NCBI GenBank assembly: GCA_016464795.1
Contig: JAEKNN010000054.1
Location: forward strand, 1-64,000
From: Candidatus Amunia macphersoniae
GTDB taxonomy: Bacteria; Chloroflexota; Dormibacteria; Aeolococcales; Aeolococcaceae
Direction of reading: 5' to 3'
DNA length: 64,000 bases
In this document: positions 51,852 to 61,021 of the stretch, piece by piece
Layout: the number at the start of each line of letters is the position of its first letter
Position numbering within the stretch: the stretch's first letter is position 1
Translations under genes and position numbers: made by a program
Notes under the pieces: generated by a model
What the model was told of the DNA's origin: nothing
The model's input: the letters and a program-made list of their open reading frames with translations, nothing else
The model's database searches: none

Positions 51852-52673
51852 GTGGCCGGGACGCCGATGCGAGAGCTCGCCGAGATCGTCCGCCTGCAGA
51901 AGGGCAAGCACAGACGGCCTGACGACGGCGTGTGCGCGATGGAACTGGTCGCCTGGATGGCCGGTGAGAAGCACAGCGATCAGCCACGATCGGCCTCGCC
52001 CGTGATCGCCGCGTTCAGCCGGTCCTTCAACGATGGGCTGGAACCCGCACATCGCCAGCGCTTGGCTCTCCTGGCCGCGCGCATGATCGGCACGCGCGGT
52101 GGCCGTGATCACGAGGTGGTCCGGAGCCAGATGCTGTGGGACTGGATGATCGCCACCGCCGTCCCCACCTGGCTCGCCGCTGCGCAGCGATCAGATCTCG
52201 CCGGCGCGCTGGTCGCCGGTCGCGCCACCGCTCTCGACGCCGCCACCGGAGCACTCGATGCCCACGGGTACGCGCCTGTCCGCCCCGCCGATGATGACCG
52301 CACCACCGCATGTGTCAGCAATGCACTCGCGGCCTGCGGCGTCACCGGAGCCTGCCTGGCGGGGAGGGACGTGGCCGACCGTGCGCGCGGATCCCGAGCT
52401 CGTCGCCAGTGGGAGGCAGCTCGTGTCCTGGCCCGAGCGGCCGCCTGGTCGGTGGCCGAGTCCGGTCCCGGCGTGAAGGGCGAGCAGGCGCAGGCGCACC
52501 TGTGGCGGACGGCCGCCACTCTTCGCGACAGCGCCTTCGTGCTTCTCGACCGGCTGATCGCCGTCACCGAGCCGCTCCCACCGCCGCCGCCGCCGGAGGT
52601 TGCGCCAACCAACGCGGAGGCTGATCAGCGCGTGCTCGCTGGTCGAATCGAGCAGCCCCTCTGGCGAGGCTGA
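51852..52673 (+). CDS. Conserved protein of unknown function, 273 aa
   Basis: The N-terminal 75 residues contain CAMELVAWMAGEKHSDQP, then SPVIAAFSRSFND and ARMIGT. I recall this pattern from an uncharacterised domain common in Actinomycetota, but I cannot name a function. The rest is Ala-rich and helical, with a Pro run (LPPPPPPE) near the end. The GTG at 51852 follows GGAGG at 5-nt spacing and decides the start against a longer open frame. The adenylyltransferase-like gene lies downstream on the same strand. Confidence 0.7.
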   Translation: MAGTPMRELAEIVRLQKGKHRRPDDGVCAMELVAWMAGEKHSDQPRSASPVIAAFSRSFNDGLEPAHRQRLALLAARMIGTRGGRDHEVVRSQMLWDWMIATAVPTWLAAAQRSDLAGALVAGRATALDAATGALDAHGYAPVRPADDDRTTACVSNALAACGVTGACLAGRDVADRARGSRARRQWEAARVLARAAAWSVAESGPGVKGEQAQAHLWRTAATLRDSAFVLLDRLIAVTEPLPPPPPPEVAPTNAEADQRVLAGRIEQPLWRG

Positions 52674-52746
52674 GAGGGCGGACGCCGGGCGACGGCTGGA
52701 AGATCTGACACCCCCGGATTCGGCACATCGAGGCGGCGAATGCACA

Positions 52747-53412
52747 GTGACAGCGCAGCGTCGTGTGACCGAACGACGCCCCGGCCGGCGGCCGGTGAGT
52801 CGGAGATGCGACACGCAGCTCGCGCTCATCGCCGAGGTGGCGGCGGTTTGCGGTGCGTTGGGGATCGACTGCTGGCTGCGCGGGGGATGGGCGATGGACT
52901 TCTACCTCGGTCGCGTCACCCGAGAGCACAGTGATGTCGACTGGCTCCTCTGGGCGGAGGACGCCGATCGCCTTGTCGATGCTCTGGACCAACGCGAATA
53001 TCAGCGCACACCTGAGCATCCAGCGGATCAGCAGCTGGATTTCGTCTGGCACGGGGAGGTGGTCAGCTTCGCCTTGCTCGCCCGCAACGACGCGGGCGAG
53101 GTCGTCGTTGCCGGAGGCCCTCATGCCGGCAAGGCGTGGCCTGCGTCTCTGCTGGCGCCGACGCCGGGTCAGATCGGGGAGATCCGCTGCCGGGTGATCT
53201 CACCAGAGGCGCAGATCGAGATCAAGGAGATGATGCCCGTATGGGTCCCCGAGCGTCCTCGGCGACCCAAGGACCGAGACGACCTCGCACTGCTGCGCAG
53301 AGCGGTCGCTCAACGCTCCGAAGCTCGTGGGGGGAAGCGCGCTCCGAGGACAGGCGAGCGTGAGCGACCCGACCACCCGGGGCTGAGCCGACGTCCGCGT
53401 GCCAGTAGGTGA
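52747..53412 (+). CDS. Nucleotidyltransferase similar to aminoglycoside 2''-adenylyltransferases, 221 aa
   Basis: A minimal nucleotidyltransferase domain with WLRGGWAMDFYLGRVTREHSDVDW: the GGWAMD motif at 46-51 and metal-binding D63 and D65. This is the arrangement of ANT(2'')/LinB-like enzymes. These transfer AMP to aminoglycosides or lincosamides, but many chromosomal homologues have other or unknown substrates. The C-terminal 40 residues are basic and probably disordered. The start is uncertain; GTG codons at 52747, 52765 and 52795 are all possible. Confidence 0.75.
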   Translation: MTAQRRVTERRPGRRPVSRRCDTQLALIAEVAAVCGALGIDCWLRGGWAMDFYLGRVTREHSDVDWLLWAEDADRLVDALDQREYQRTPEHPADQQLDFVWHGEVVSFALLARNDAGEVVVAGGPHAGKAWPASLLAPTPGQIGEIRCRVISPEAQIEIKEMMPVWVPERPRRPKDRDDLALLRRAVAQRSEARGGKRAPRTGERERPDHPGLSRRPRASR

Positions 53413-53509
53413 TGCCTGGCCATCCGACGAAGTGATTCGGAATGTCGGTCGCGGACAGGGCACCAAGCCGCTCCGCGATCTCACCAGTCAGACCTGACCC
53501 CATCGGACC

Positions 53510-54892
53510 TCAATCTGCGGCGAGGAGTGTGGTTATCTCGCGCACGTCGGCCACTCGGGCCGGATCGAGCAGGAGCTGGCAGAGCTGGCTGGTTCGCGAC
53601 GAGCCCAACACGGGCGCCATCAGGTCCTCCGCCTTGTCGCGAACCTCGCCAGGCGTCATCGGGTTGCTCACGGTGCCCCGCACGCGGTCCACTCGCTGGG
53701 ACACCCTGTCGCCATCCTTCAACGCCAGTGTGAGGACGGCCTTGCGGCCTCCGAGCAGCGCCTCGTCGGGGACGAGCTCGGTGACTGTGACGAGCTGTTC
53801 GATGGTGGCGTCGTTCAAGCGTTCGTCGTCATGGGCGAGCGCGAAGCTGCACCGGCCGTCGAGAAGGGTGGCGGCGACCAGGTACTGGACGTTGATGTCG
53901 GCCATCGAGCGGTTGTCAACGACGCGAGCCAGGTCTGCAGACAGTCGAATCTCGATGCCTGCGAGCTCGTCGGCCGTGAACGGTCGGCCGTGCTCCACTA
54001 CCAGTTCCTCGGCCGCCTGGACGGCCGCTTGCGCGGGCGACCCAACGCTGTAGCGCTTGATGTTGGTCTCTACCACCTCGAAGCGCGTGCCCAGCTCGGC
54101 AGAGAGCTCGACACGGCGTGGACTCGGGCCGGTCGCGTCCAGGAAGTTCGGGTGGCCGCTGAACACGTCGTCGACGCCATCTGAACCGCCCGCCACCATG
54201 CGCGCAGCGAGAACCCCTTGACTGGCGGGTTGCCCGGCGAACACGTAGGCCTTCTCCACGTGATGCAGGTCACGCATCCAGCTTGTGACACCAGCGGCCT
54301 GTTGCGCCGCGTACGAGAGGACGTGGCCGCATTGACGCGCTGAGAGCTGGTACAGAGAGGCGGCAGCCGCCGCGGCTCCAAAGGTCCCGACCAGGGCATG
54401 ACTGCTGCGCGTGCTCAAGCGCAGGTCGAGGACCTCGAGCCCGACAGCCCGCCCGACTCGGCAGCCCGCGTCATATCCGCTCGCAATCGCGCGGACGAGG
54501 TCGACGCCACTTCGTCCGTGGGCTTCGGCCACCGCCAGCGCCGCGGGCACGACGCCGCAGCCCGGGTGGGAGAGGGAGGCGGGATGCGAATCGTCGGTCT
54601 CGTCGGCATGGGCCGCCATGCCGTTGGCGAGAGCCGCGCCCACCGCGTTGGTTCGCCCTCGAGTGGCGATGATCGTCGCCTCCTCATGGCCGCCCAGGCC
54701 CGAGGCGATCTCGAAACCGCGACGGCCCGGCGCCATCCCAGCCCCGGAGACGGCGGCAGCGACGGTGTCGAGCAGATGACATCCCACCTTGACAACCACG
54801 TGGTGCGGGAGCTCACGCTCGAGGGCCGAGGCGATGTGGGCGGTGAGCGCGGCAGTCTGCGCGCTCACCAGGTCCGGCCTCGGGTCAACCAA
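53510..54892 (-). CDS. MmgE/PrpD family protein, 460 aa
   Basis: Related to 2-methylcitrate dehydratase and cis-aconitate decarboxylase. An all-helical lid domain with HADETDDSHPASLSHPG and DLVRAIASGYDAGCRVGRA is followed by a smaller alpha/beta domain with IKRYSVGSPAQAAVQAA and ADINVQYLVAATLLDG. It overlaps the livF stop by 8 bp with a TTG start at 54892; a GTG at 54868 behind GAGG is equally likely. It is the last gene of the Liv importer operon, so its substrate is probably the imported acid or a product of it. A second family member starts at 63477. Confidence 0.9.
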   Translation of the reverse strand: MVDPRPDLVSAQTAALTAHIASALERELPHHVVVKVGCHLLDTVAAAVSGAGMAPGRRGFEIASGLGGHEEATIIATRGRTNAVGAALANGMAAHADETDDSHPASLSHPGCGVVPAALAVAEAHGRSGVDLVRAIASGYDAGCRVGRAVGLEVLDLRLSTRSSHALVGTFGAAAAAASLYQLSARQCGHVLSYAAQQAAGVTSWMRDLHHVEKAYVFAGQPASQGVLAARMVAGGSDGVDDVFSGHPNFLDATGPSPRRVELSAELGTRFEVVETNIKRYSVGSPAQAAVQAAEELVVEHGRPFTADELAGIEIRLSADLARVVDNRSMADINVQYLVAATLLDGRCSFALAHDDERLNDATIEQLVTVTELVPDEALLGGRKAVLTLALKDGDRVSQRVDRVRGTVSNPMTPGEVRDKAEDLMAPVLGSSRTSQLCQLLLDPARVADVREITTLLAAD

Positions 54893-55580
54893 CGAAGAGA
54901 CCTTCGACGTCGGAGCGACCCTTGAGGTCGGAAGATCGGCCGTGACTGGTGTTCTGGCCGTTCACGAGGACATATGCCTGGTCTGATTGCTCCAGGGCAA
55001 ATGTCACGTTCTGCTCGATGGTGAGCACACCAATACCGGCGTTGGCGATGTTCCGGATCGATTCCCACACCTTGGCGGCGTACAGCGGCGAGAGGCCCGC
55101 CGTGGGCTCATCGAGCAGCATGATCTTGGGCTGCAGCATCAGAGCGCGCGCCATCCCCAACATCGTCTGCTGACCGCCGGAGAGGTTGCTCGCCGACTGC
55201 TTCATCGCCACCCGCAAGTCGGGGAAGAGCTCCAGCACCGTGTCGATCCTGTCTGTCAACTCCTTGGTCAGGGTGAAGCCACCCATCTCGAGATTCTCGC
55301 GCACGGAGAGTGAGGGAAAGATGCGACCGAGCTGGGGCACGTACCCGAGCCCCGCTCGGACGCGCCGGTACGGGGGCATCTGGCTGATGTCGAGCTCGTC
55401 GACATGCACGCTGCCGCCTTGCAGCGGGAGCAGGCCGATCAGCGTCTTGAAGAGGGTCGATTTGCCTGCGCCATTGGGTCCGAGGATGGCGACGGTGACG
55501 CCGTCCGGAACCGTGATCGCGACATCGCGCAGCACCGGCTCTCCGCGGTAGCCGGACGTGATTCCTCTGCCGATGAGCAT
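54885..55580 (-). CDS. livF: Branched-chain amino acid type ABC transporter ATPase LivF, 231 aa
   Basis: Walker A GPNGAGKST near residues 36-44, Q-loop YVPQLGRIFPSLSV, signature LSGGQQTML, Walker B MLLDEPTAG and the H-loop region TIEQNV. LivF-type length. It starts 1 nt inside the livG stop (TGATG). It is one of two ATPases in a hydrophobic-amino-acid/amide transporter family importer that may carry other small acids. Confidence 0.95.
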   Translation of the reverse strand: MLIGRGITSGYRGEPVLRDVAITVPDGVTVAILGPNGAGKSTLFKTLIGLLPLQGGSVHVDELDISQMPPYRRVRAGLGYVPQLGRIFPSLSVRENLEMGGFTLTKELTDRIDTVLELFPDLRVAMKQSASNLSGGQQTMLGMARALMLQPKIMLLDEPTAGLSPLYAAKVWESIRNIANAGIGVLTIEQNVTFALEQSDQAYVLVNGQNTSHGRSSDLKGRSDVEGLFVG

Positions 55581-56350
55581 CAGGCGCTTCCCAGGTAGGC
55601 GTCGATAACGCGACGGTCGGCTCGCACGGTGTCCAGGTCGCCCTGAGCCAGGACGGTTCCCTCAGCCATCACGATGACGTCAGAACAGACCCTGCCGACG
55701 AAGCTGAGGTTGTGCTCAACGAGCAGCACCTCGATGCCGCGCCCGCGCAGCCGTTCTATGACCGCAACGACGGTGTCGACCAGCCGTGGGTTGACCCCGG
55801 CGATCGGCTCGTCGAGGAGGAGCAGGGTGGGGTTGGCCATCAGCGCCCGTGCGATCTCCAACAGCTTCATCTGCCCCCCGGAGAGCTCGCCGCCAAGCGC
55901 GTCTCGGCGGTGGCTCAGGCCAACCTCTTCGAGCAGCTCCTCAGCGCGCGCCCGTAGCTCGTCCTCCTGCGCGCGCCAGAGCGGCGGCAACCATGCCCGT
56001 GCGAGGCTCTCACCGCGCTGCACCTGGCGGCCGATCAGCAGATTCTCCATCAGCGGGAGCCGCGGAAAGACGCGGGCGGTCTGGAACGTCCGCACCAGAC
56101 CCATGCGTCCGACGGTTGAGCGCAGCTTGCCGGTGATGTCCTCCCCGCGGAGAACAACTCGTCCGCGAGTGGGTCTGAGGCCGCCGGCGATGATTTCCAT
56201 CAGGGTGCTCTTGCCGGCGCCGTTGGGGCCGATGAGGCCGGTGACGTGTCCGGACCGGACCACGAAGCTGCAGTCTCGAACGGCCTGCACGCCACCGAAG
56301 TTCTGGCTCACGCTATCGACGGCCAGCAGCGCGTCATCAACGGACGTCAC
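55580..56350 (-). CDS. livG: Branched-chain amino acid type ABC transporter ATPase LivG, 256 aa
   Basis: Walker A GPNGAGKST, the LivG-type segment GLVRTFQTARVFPRLPLMENLLIG, signature LSGGQMKLLEIARAL, Walker B LLLDEPIAG and VEHNLSFV. The GTG at 56350 overlaps the livM stop by 4 bp and gives the standard length. The same frame runs far upstream, but that part is antisense-type sequence over livM. Confidence 0.95.
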   Translation of the reverse strand: MTSVDDALLAVDSVSQNFGGVQAVRDCSFVVRSGHVTGLIGPNGAGKSTLMEIIAGGLRPTRGRVVLRGEDITGKLRSTVGRMGLVRTFQTARVFPRLPLMENLLIGRQVQRGESLARAWLPPLWRAQEDELRARAEELLEEVGLSHRRDALGGELSGGQMKLLEIARALMANPTLLLLDEPIAGVNPRLVDTVVAVIERLRGRGIEVLLVEHNLSFVGRVCSDVIVMAEGTVLAQGDLDTVRADRRVIDAYLGSA

Positions 56351-57360
56351 GATGTCGTGGCGTCCGCGGTCTGGGGTGGCGTGGGCAGCTCGGGATTGTC
56401 GGGTGTCTCGATCCTGCGCCCATAGAGGCGCACACGGGTCTCGGGCAGGAGTCCTTGAGGCCTGAAGCGCAGGAAGAGGATGAGCAGGACGCCAATCAGC
56501 ACGCCTCGTCCCGGGCCCACCAACTCCGACGGGATCGAGGCGGGGAGGAAGCGGGTGCTCTCGTTGATCCCGACCAGGACGATGGCAGCGCCAACGACGG
56601 CGCCGAGGTTGTTGCCGGTGCCCCCGACGATGACCGCGGCGAAGATGATGAAGGTCTCGAGTGGAAACCAGGCCTGTGACCCGAAGGCCGTTTGGTACTC
56701 GATCAGGAGGCCGCCGCCGATGCCGGCGAAGAAGCAGCCAATCCCAAGCGCTGCCAGGCGCGCGACCAGCGGTCGTCGCCCAAAGGACTCGGCCACGACC
56801 TCGTCTTCGCGAACTGCACGCATGAACCGACCGAGTGGCGAGCGCTGCAATTGCCTGGTGGCGAGGAAGAGAATCGCCGCGAAGATCACCGCGATGATGA
56901 GGAAGACGAGCCCGTAGACCTCCTGGCTGGCATCCGCAAGTTGTGCGTCGAATGGGCGGGGGACCCCGGCGAGCCCCTGGGCGCCGTTGAAGAGCGAATC
57001 GTTGTTGGCAACTATGGTGTACAGGACCTGGGCCAGCGAGAGGGTGGCGATGGCCAAGTAGTCGGCGCGAAGGTTGCGCAGTGTCACCGTCGCCAGAAGC
57101 AGGCCGACAGCCGCTGCGGCGAGGCCGCCGAACAGGACGGGGAGCGGCCACGGGACATTCCAATGGAGGATGTAGAGCTGCGTGAAACCGTTCTCCGTGT
57201 TCCCCAGCGACGTGACCGCGGTGATGTAGGCGCCGATGGCCACGAACGCGATGTAGCCGACGTTCAGCACACCGACATACCCGAATTGGATGTTCAGGCC
57301 CAGCGCGAAGATGACGTTGATCGCGATCAGGGTGACGATCTCGATGAGGTAGAAGAGCAT
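56347..57360 (-). CDS. livM: ABC transporter permease LivM, 337 aa
   Basis: A polytopic permease. It has IFALGLNIQFGYVGVLNVGYIAFVAIGAY, the typical LivM opening, then LRADYLAIATLSLAQV and the cytoplasmic loop SPLGRFMRAVREDEVVAESFGR that contacts the ATPase. A hydrophilic tail of about 35 residues follows. The ATG overlaps the livH stop by 1 nt. Confidence 0.95.
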   Translation of the reverse strand: MLFYLIEIVTLIAINVIFALGLNIQFGYVGVLNVGYIAFVAIGAYITAVTSLGNTENGFTQLYILHWNVPWPLPVLFGGLAAAAVGLLLATVTLRNLRADYLAIATLSLAQVLYTIVANNDSLFNGAQGLAGVPRPFDAQLADASQEVYGLVFLIIAVIFAAILFLATRQLQRSPLGRFMRAVREDEVVAESFGRRPLVARLAALGIGCFFAGIGGGLLIEYQTAFGSQAWFPLETFIIFAAVIVGGTGNNLGAVVGAAIVLVGINESTRFLPASIPSELVGPGRGVLIGVLLILFLRFRPQGLLPETRVRLYGRRIETPDNPELPTPPQTADATTS

Positions 57361-58238
57361 CAGACTGTCCTGCGGCGAGAGGAGAACAGGCCGCGAGGTC
57401 GGAGAAGCAGCACCAGGATGAGGATGAGGAAGGCCAGGCCACCCTTGTAGGCGGCGTTGATGTACGCGCCCGAGACCTCGATGACGATGCCCAGGACGAC
57501 GGCGCTGATCAGCGCACCCCAGGGCTTGCCGATGCCACCCATGATGACTGCCGCGAAGAAGAGGAACAGATACGAGTTGCCGAGGGTTGGCTGCACGTTG
57601 TAGACGTTGATCGCGAGCACCACCCCGCCGATGCCGGCGAACATTCCAGAGATCAACCAGACGGCGCGAGTGACGAGTCGCGTGTTGATGCCGGACGCCT
57701 GGGCCAGGTCGGCGCTGTCAGACATGGCTCGCATCGCCTTGCCCAGCTTGGTGTACTTCAGGAGGATCTGGAGGGCACCGATGGCGGTGATGGCAATGGC
57801 GATGATCAGCAGCTGGCTTCCTGTGAAGTTGATGTCGCCGACGCTGTACTGGGTGTTCGACGGCGCCGCGTAGCGCCGGAAGTCAGTAGTGAAGACTATC
57901 TGGTAGAGGTTCTGCAGTATCAGGGACAGCGCGACGGTCACGATCAGCAGAACGACCAGGTTTGGCCGCCCCCTGATGAACGGCTCGAACACCACCTGGT
58001 CGAGAAGGACGGCAAGCAGGCCGGTGACAGCCATCGCCGCGACGATGCCGACGAAGACGTTGAAATGCGCCTGGGTGCTCACGAAATATCCAATGTACGC
58101 ACCCAGCGTCAGAAATTCCCCATAGGCGAAGTTGACAAAATTGGTGACGCCGAACTGCAGGCTGAGGCCCACGGCGCCAATCGCGATGACTGACGCAGTG
58201 ACCAGCCCATAGCCAATCGACTGGATGAGGATGTGCAC
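57360..58238 (-). CDS. livH: ABC transporter permease LivH, 292 aa
   Basis: A polytopic permease. It opens with GLVTASVIAIGAVGLSLQFGVTNFVNFAYGEFLTLGAYIGY and has the ATPase-contact loop TKLGKAMRAMSDSADLAQASGINTR. Start GTG at 58238 behind AGGAGG. It follows livK by 45 bp. Confidence 0.95.
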   Translation of the reverse strand: MHILIQSIGYGLVTASVIAIGAVGLSLQFGVTNFVNFAYGEFLTLGAYIGYFVSTQAHFNVFVGIVAAMAVTGLLAVLLDQVVFEPFIRGRPNLVVLLIVTVALSLILQNLYQIVFTTDFRRYAAPSNTQYSVGDINFTGSQLLIIAIAITAIGALQILLKYTKLGKAMRAMSDSADLAQASGINTRLVTRAVWLISGMFAGIGGVVLAINVYNVQPTLGNSYLFLFFAAVIMGGIGKPWGALISAVVLGIVIEVSGAYINAAYKGGLAFLILILVLLLRPRGLFSSRRRTV

Positions 58239-58283
58239 TGGAACCCCCCTCCTGTGTACGTGACGGTCTGGTTGAGCCCGGTC

Positions 58284-59597
58284 TCAGTAGCTGGCGAGCT
58301 CCGCGGCGCTCAGCGTCACGACAGTCTGGGTGGAGCCGTCGGCGGCGAACTTCAGGGCGTCGAAGGGGCCGAAGGTGTTGTGGTACTTGTCGAAGTCCTG
58401 TGAACCGGCGGCGCCCTCGTAGTTGACCTTCTGGCCTGCCTTGATGGCCTTGAGGCCGCTCGCATAGTCGTTGACCACATTCCCCGGCGGATTGCTGACC
58501 TGCGTCACCGCGTCATTGATCGCTTGCGAGTCAGTGGTGGTTCCGGCCTTGTCCATCGCCAGCGCAGCGAGGATCACCGCGTCATACATGTCGGCAGAGA
58601 GGTTGGCCACCTGCTTGGAGTTGTACTTCGCGTTGAAGATCTGTTCGTAGTGGGCGCGTCCCTGACCGCTCGGCGCTGAAGACTGCGTGGAGACGACCGA
58701 GTTGGCGATCTCGGGACCGATGGCGCTGAAGAAGTCAGAGGTGCTGGTGGTGTTGGTGCCGATGAACGGGACCGTGAGGAAGCCGGCCTGCTGGATCTGT
58801 GGGAAGAGCACGCCGGCGGTCGCAGAGCTGACCTGGAAGAAGACTGTCTTGGGATGCTGGGCGAAGATTTGCTGGACCTCACTGCGGTACGAGGTCTGGT
58901 TGGGCGCGATGTCGACTGTGGCGACCAGCTGGCCACCGTGACGCTGGTAGGCATCGGTGATCGGAGCCTTCAGCGTCTGTGCGGCGGGCTGCTTCTCGAA
59001 GACCAGGGCGGCGGTCGTGAGGTTGTTCTTGAGCGCGTAGTCCGCCATTGCGGTTCCCTGTTGCGAGTCCGACGCGGTGGTCCGCCAGAAGTACTTGTCG
59101 GTGCTCTTGTCGAGCGAGGTCGATCCGCCGACGATGAACTGCGGGACACGGGCCCGCTCCGACTGCTTGATGACAGTCGGGCCGGTGATGGTGCGGGGGC
59201 CGACGAGCACCGGAACGTGGTCGACGTTGAGCAGCTTGCTCTCCGCCGAGCTGGCATCGGTCGGGTCGCTGGCGGTGTCGCCGGTGATCAGCTGGATGTG
59301 GGCGCCGTTGACTCCACCGGCGGCGTTGATCTCGTCCACGGCGAGGTTGACGCCCTTCATCAGGTCGGTGCCTGCCTGGGCGAAGGGTCCCGTGAACGGG
59401 GCCATCACTCCGAAGGTCACAGTGCCGCCGCCCCCGCCGCTTGAGCTGGAGCCCGAGCCGGATCCGCAAGCGGCCAGGGCCGGCACCAGCCCGCACACTG
59501 CCGCGAATACGACAAGGCGGCTCGAGCGGGACCCCGACTGCTGACGCTGCCAATCGTTGCGTTCCGCGCGATGCACCCGTCGTGACACGTGGTTCAT
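58284..59597 (-). CDS. livK: ABC transporter substrate-binding lipoprotein (LivK-like), 437 aa
   Basis: A basic N-terminal region, then a lipoprotein signal with lipobox LAACGSG (C44) and a Ser/Gly linker, then a periplasmic-binding type I domain (Peripla_BP_6). It has TVTFGVMAPFTGPFAQAGTDLMKGVNLAVDEINAAGGVNG, GPRTITGPTVIKQSERARVPQFIVGGST and the C-terminal DMYDAVILAALAMDKAG. The ligand cannot be read from sequence; the operon suggests a carboxylic acid. First gene of a five-gene importer operon. A palindrome lies 24 bp upstream of its ATG. Confidence 0.93.
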   Translation of the reverse strand: MNHVSRRVHRAERNDWQRQQSGSRSSRLVVFAAVCGLVPALAACGSGSGSSSSGGGGGTVTFGVMAPFTGPFAQAGTDLMKGVNLAVDEINAAGGVNGAHIQLITGDTASDPTDASSAESKLLNVDHVPVLVGPRTITGPTVIKQSERARVPQFIVGGSTSLDKSTDKYFWRTTASDSQQGTAMADYALKNNLTTAALVFEKQPAAQTLKAPITDAYQRHGGQLVATVDIAPNQTSYRSEVQQIFAQHPKTVFFQVSSATAGVLFPQIQQAGFLTVPFIGTNTTSTSDFFSAIGPEIANSVVSTQSSAPSGQGRAHYEQIFNAKYNSKQVANLSADMYDAVILAALAMDKAGTTTDSQAINDAVTQVSNPPGNVVNDYASGLKAIKAGQKVNYEGAAGSQDFDKYHNTFGPFDALKFAADGSTQTVVTLSAAELASY

Positions 59598-59620
59598 ATT
59601 CAGTGCCCCACTCCCCCGAT

Positions 59621-59639
59621 ATCTGATCAGAAATCAGAT
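59621..59639. promoter_or_regulatory. Candidate operator between livK and the GntR gene
   Basis: ATCTGAT-CAGAA-ATCAGAT is a perfect 7-bp inverted repeat in the 143-bp divergent intergenic region, 24 bp from the livK start and about 100 bp from the regulator start. Its position suggests binding by the GntR/FCD protein and repression of livK. Confidence 0.6.
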
Positions 59640-59740
59640 AATGACGGCGCGTTGTAGGGGGAGTCAAGCTCCGACTGCTTCAGCTTCCGTACGCTGAGCG
59701 CAGGTGCGGAGGAACCAGGGCAGGGGTGGAGGAGAAGCCG

Positions 59741-60487
59741 ATGGCACTTGAGCCCGACCAAGAGAGCGAGGCCACGCACGCCCCTGGTTCTCGAGGCGCC
59801 GGGGAGGCGCTGCCGATCGGACGTCTCGGCTCCCGGCAGAAGCTCGGCCACGAGGTTGCCCGATATCTTCGTGACGCGATTCTGAGCGGCACCTTCGTCC
59901 CGGGCCAGCGGCTCGGGGTCACCGAGCTGGCCGCGGTGCTGGGCGTCAGCACCATGCCCGTCCGAGAGGCGCTGGTCGGCCTGGCGGGGGAGGGGCTGGT
60001 CAGCGAGCTTGCCCGGCACGGCTTCCACGTGGCTCGCTTCCATTCGGCTGACATCGCCGACGTCTACCGGGTGCATGCATTTGTCGCCGGCCTGCTCGCC
60101 GAAGCTGCCGCTCCGCTGATCACCGAGGCCCAACTCCAAGAGCTGCGAGTCATCGACGCGGAGATCGCCGAGCTCCACGCGCAGACCGCCGATGCCGAGT
60201 ACCGCTCGGACGCGATCGAGGCACTCAACTACCGCTTTCACCGTCTGATCAACTGGGTCAGCGACCACGACCGGCTGAGGTGGTACCTCCGCACCGCCAG
60301 CCAATATGTGCCGCGCCACTTCTATGCGCGGATCCCTGGTTGGATCGAACGCACCGTCGACGATCACGGCGACATCATCGACGCCCTCGCGGCACGCGAT
60401 GGGGTCACCGCCCGCCGCCTCATCGAGGAGCACGTGGACGGAGCCGGCGCGCTGGTGATCGCCAACCTGAAGCAGCCCGATGCGTGA
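59741..60487 (+). CDS. GntR-family transcriptional regulator, FCD (FadR) subfamily, 248 aa
   Basis: The winged helix-turn-helix is at about 35-100 (VARYLRDAILSGTFVPGQRLGVTELAAVLGVSTMPVREAL, then LARHGFHVARF). An FCD ligand domain at about 105-235 has His residues (NYRFHRLIN; the HGDIIDAL region) that commonly bind metal and a carboxylate effector. The ATG at 59741 follows GGAGGAG. It is divergent from livK and convergent with the MaoC gene, and is the obvious local regulator of both operons. Confidence 0.93.
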   Translation: MALEPDQESEATHAPGSRGAGEALPIGRLGSRQKLGHEVARYLRDAILSGTFVPGQRLGVTELAAVLGVSTMPVREALVGLAGEGLVSELARHGFHVARFHSADIADVYRVHAFVAGLLAEAAAPLITEAQLQELRVIDAEIAELHAQTADAEYRSDAIEALNYRFHRLINWVSDHDRLRWYLRTASQYVPRHFYARIPGWIERTVDDHGDIIDALAARDGVTARRLIEEHVDGAGALVIANLKQPDA

Positions 60488-60515
60488 GCCGACATTGCTC
60501 TTGCGATCGGTCTGA

Positions 60516-61019
60516 TCAGGCCTTCGGTTTCTCGATCGCGACAGGCTGCTGTGGTCCGCGACCCCGGCGATAGACCATCAGGGTGCGCGTGAAGGTGATG
60601 ACGATCACCCCGTCCTGGTTGAATCCGCGGGTAGACACCTTCACGATGCCGACGTCGGGACGAGATTGCGACTCCCGCAGTTCCAGAACCGCCGAGTCCG
60701 AGTAGATGGTGTCGCCCTCGAACACGGGAGCGGGCATCCGCACCTCGTCCCAGCCGAGATTGGCCATGACGTTCTGCGACACGTCGGAGACGGATTGCCC
60801 GGTGACCAGTGCCAGGGTGAAGGTCGAGTCGACAAGAGGCTCCTTCCATTGCGTCTGGGCCGCGTAGTGCCTGTCGAAATGGAGGGGAGCTGTGTTCTGG
60901 GTCAGCAGGGTGAACCAGGAGTTGTCGACAGCGAGCACGGTGCGCCCCAGCGGATGGCGATATGTGTCACCCACCTCGAAGTCCTCGAAGAACCGGCCGC
61001 GCCACCCACCCTTCTCCAC
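60516..61019 (-). CDS. MaoC-family acyl-CoA hydratase, 167 aa
   Basis: A hot-dog fold protein. FFEDFEVGDTYRHPLGRTV is followed by the hydratase motif NTAPLHFD (N42 and H47 at the usual acid/base positions) and PVFEGDTIYSDSAVLELRES. It adds water to an enoyl-CoA; mesaconyl-CoA-type hydratases look similar. GTG start 2 nt after the acyl-CoA dehydrogenase stop. Last gene of the CoA-transferase operon. Confidence 0.9.
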   Translation of the reverse strand: MEKGGWRGRFFEDFEVGDTYRHPLGRTVLAVDNSWFTLLTQNTAPLHFDRHYAAQTQWKEPLVDSTFTLALVTGQSVSDVSQNVMANLGWDEVRMPAPVFEGDTIYSDSAVLELRESQSRPDVGIVKVSTRGFNQDGVIVITFTRTLMVYRRGRGPQQPVAIEKPKA

Positions 61020-61021
61020 GA

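Noticed and set aside
53222..53503. Minus-strand 93-codon frame between the nucleotidyltransferase and MmgE/PrpD genes
   Set aside because: It is largely antisense to the nucleotidyltransferase, has no recognisable motif and no ribosome site.
56350..57442. Upstream extension of the livG frame
   Set aside because: It lies over livM in another frame; composition is Arg/Pro/His-rich shadow sequence. The GTG at 56350 gives the normal LivG length.
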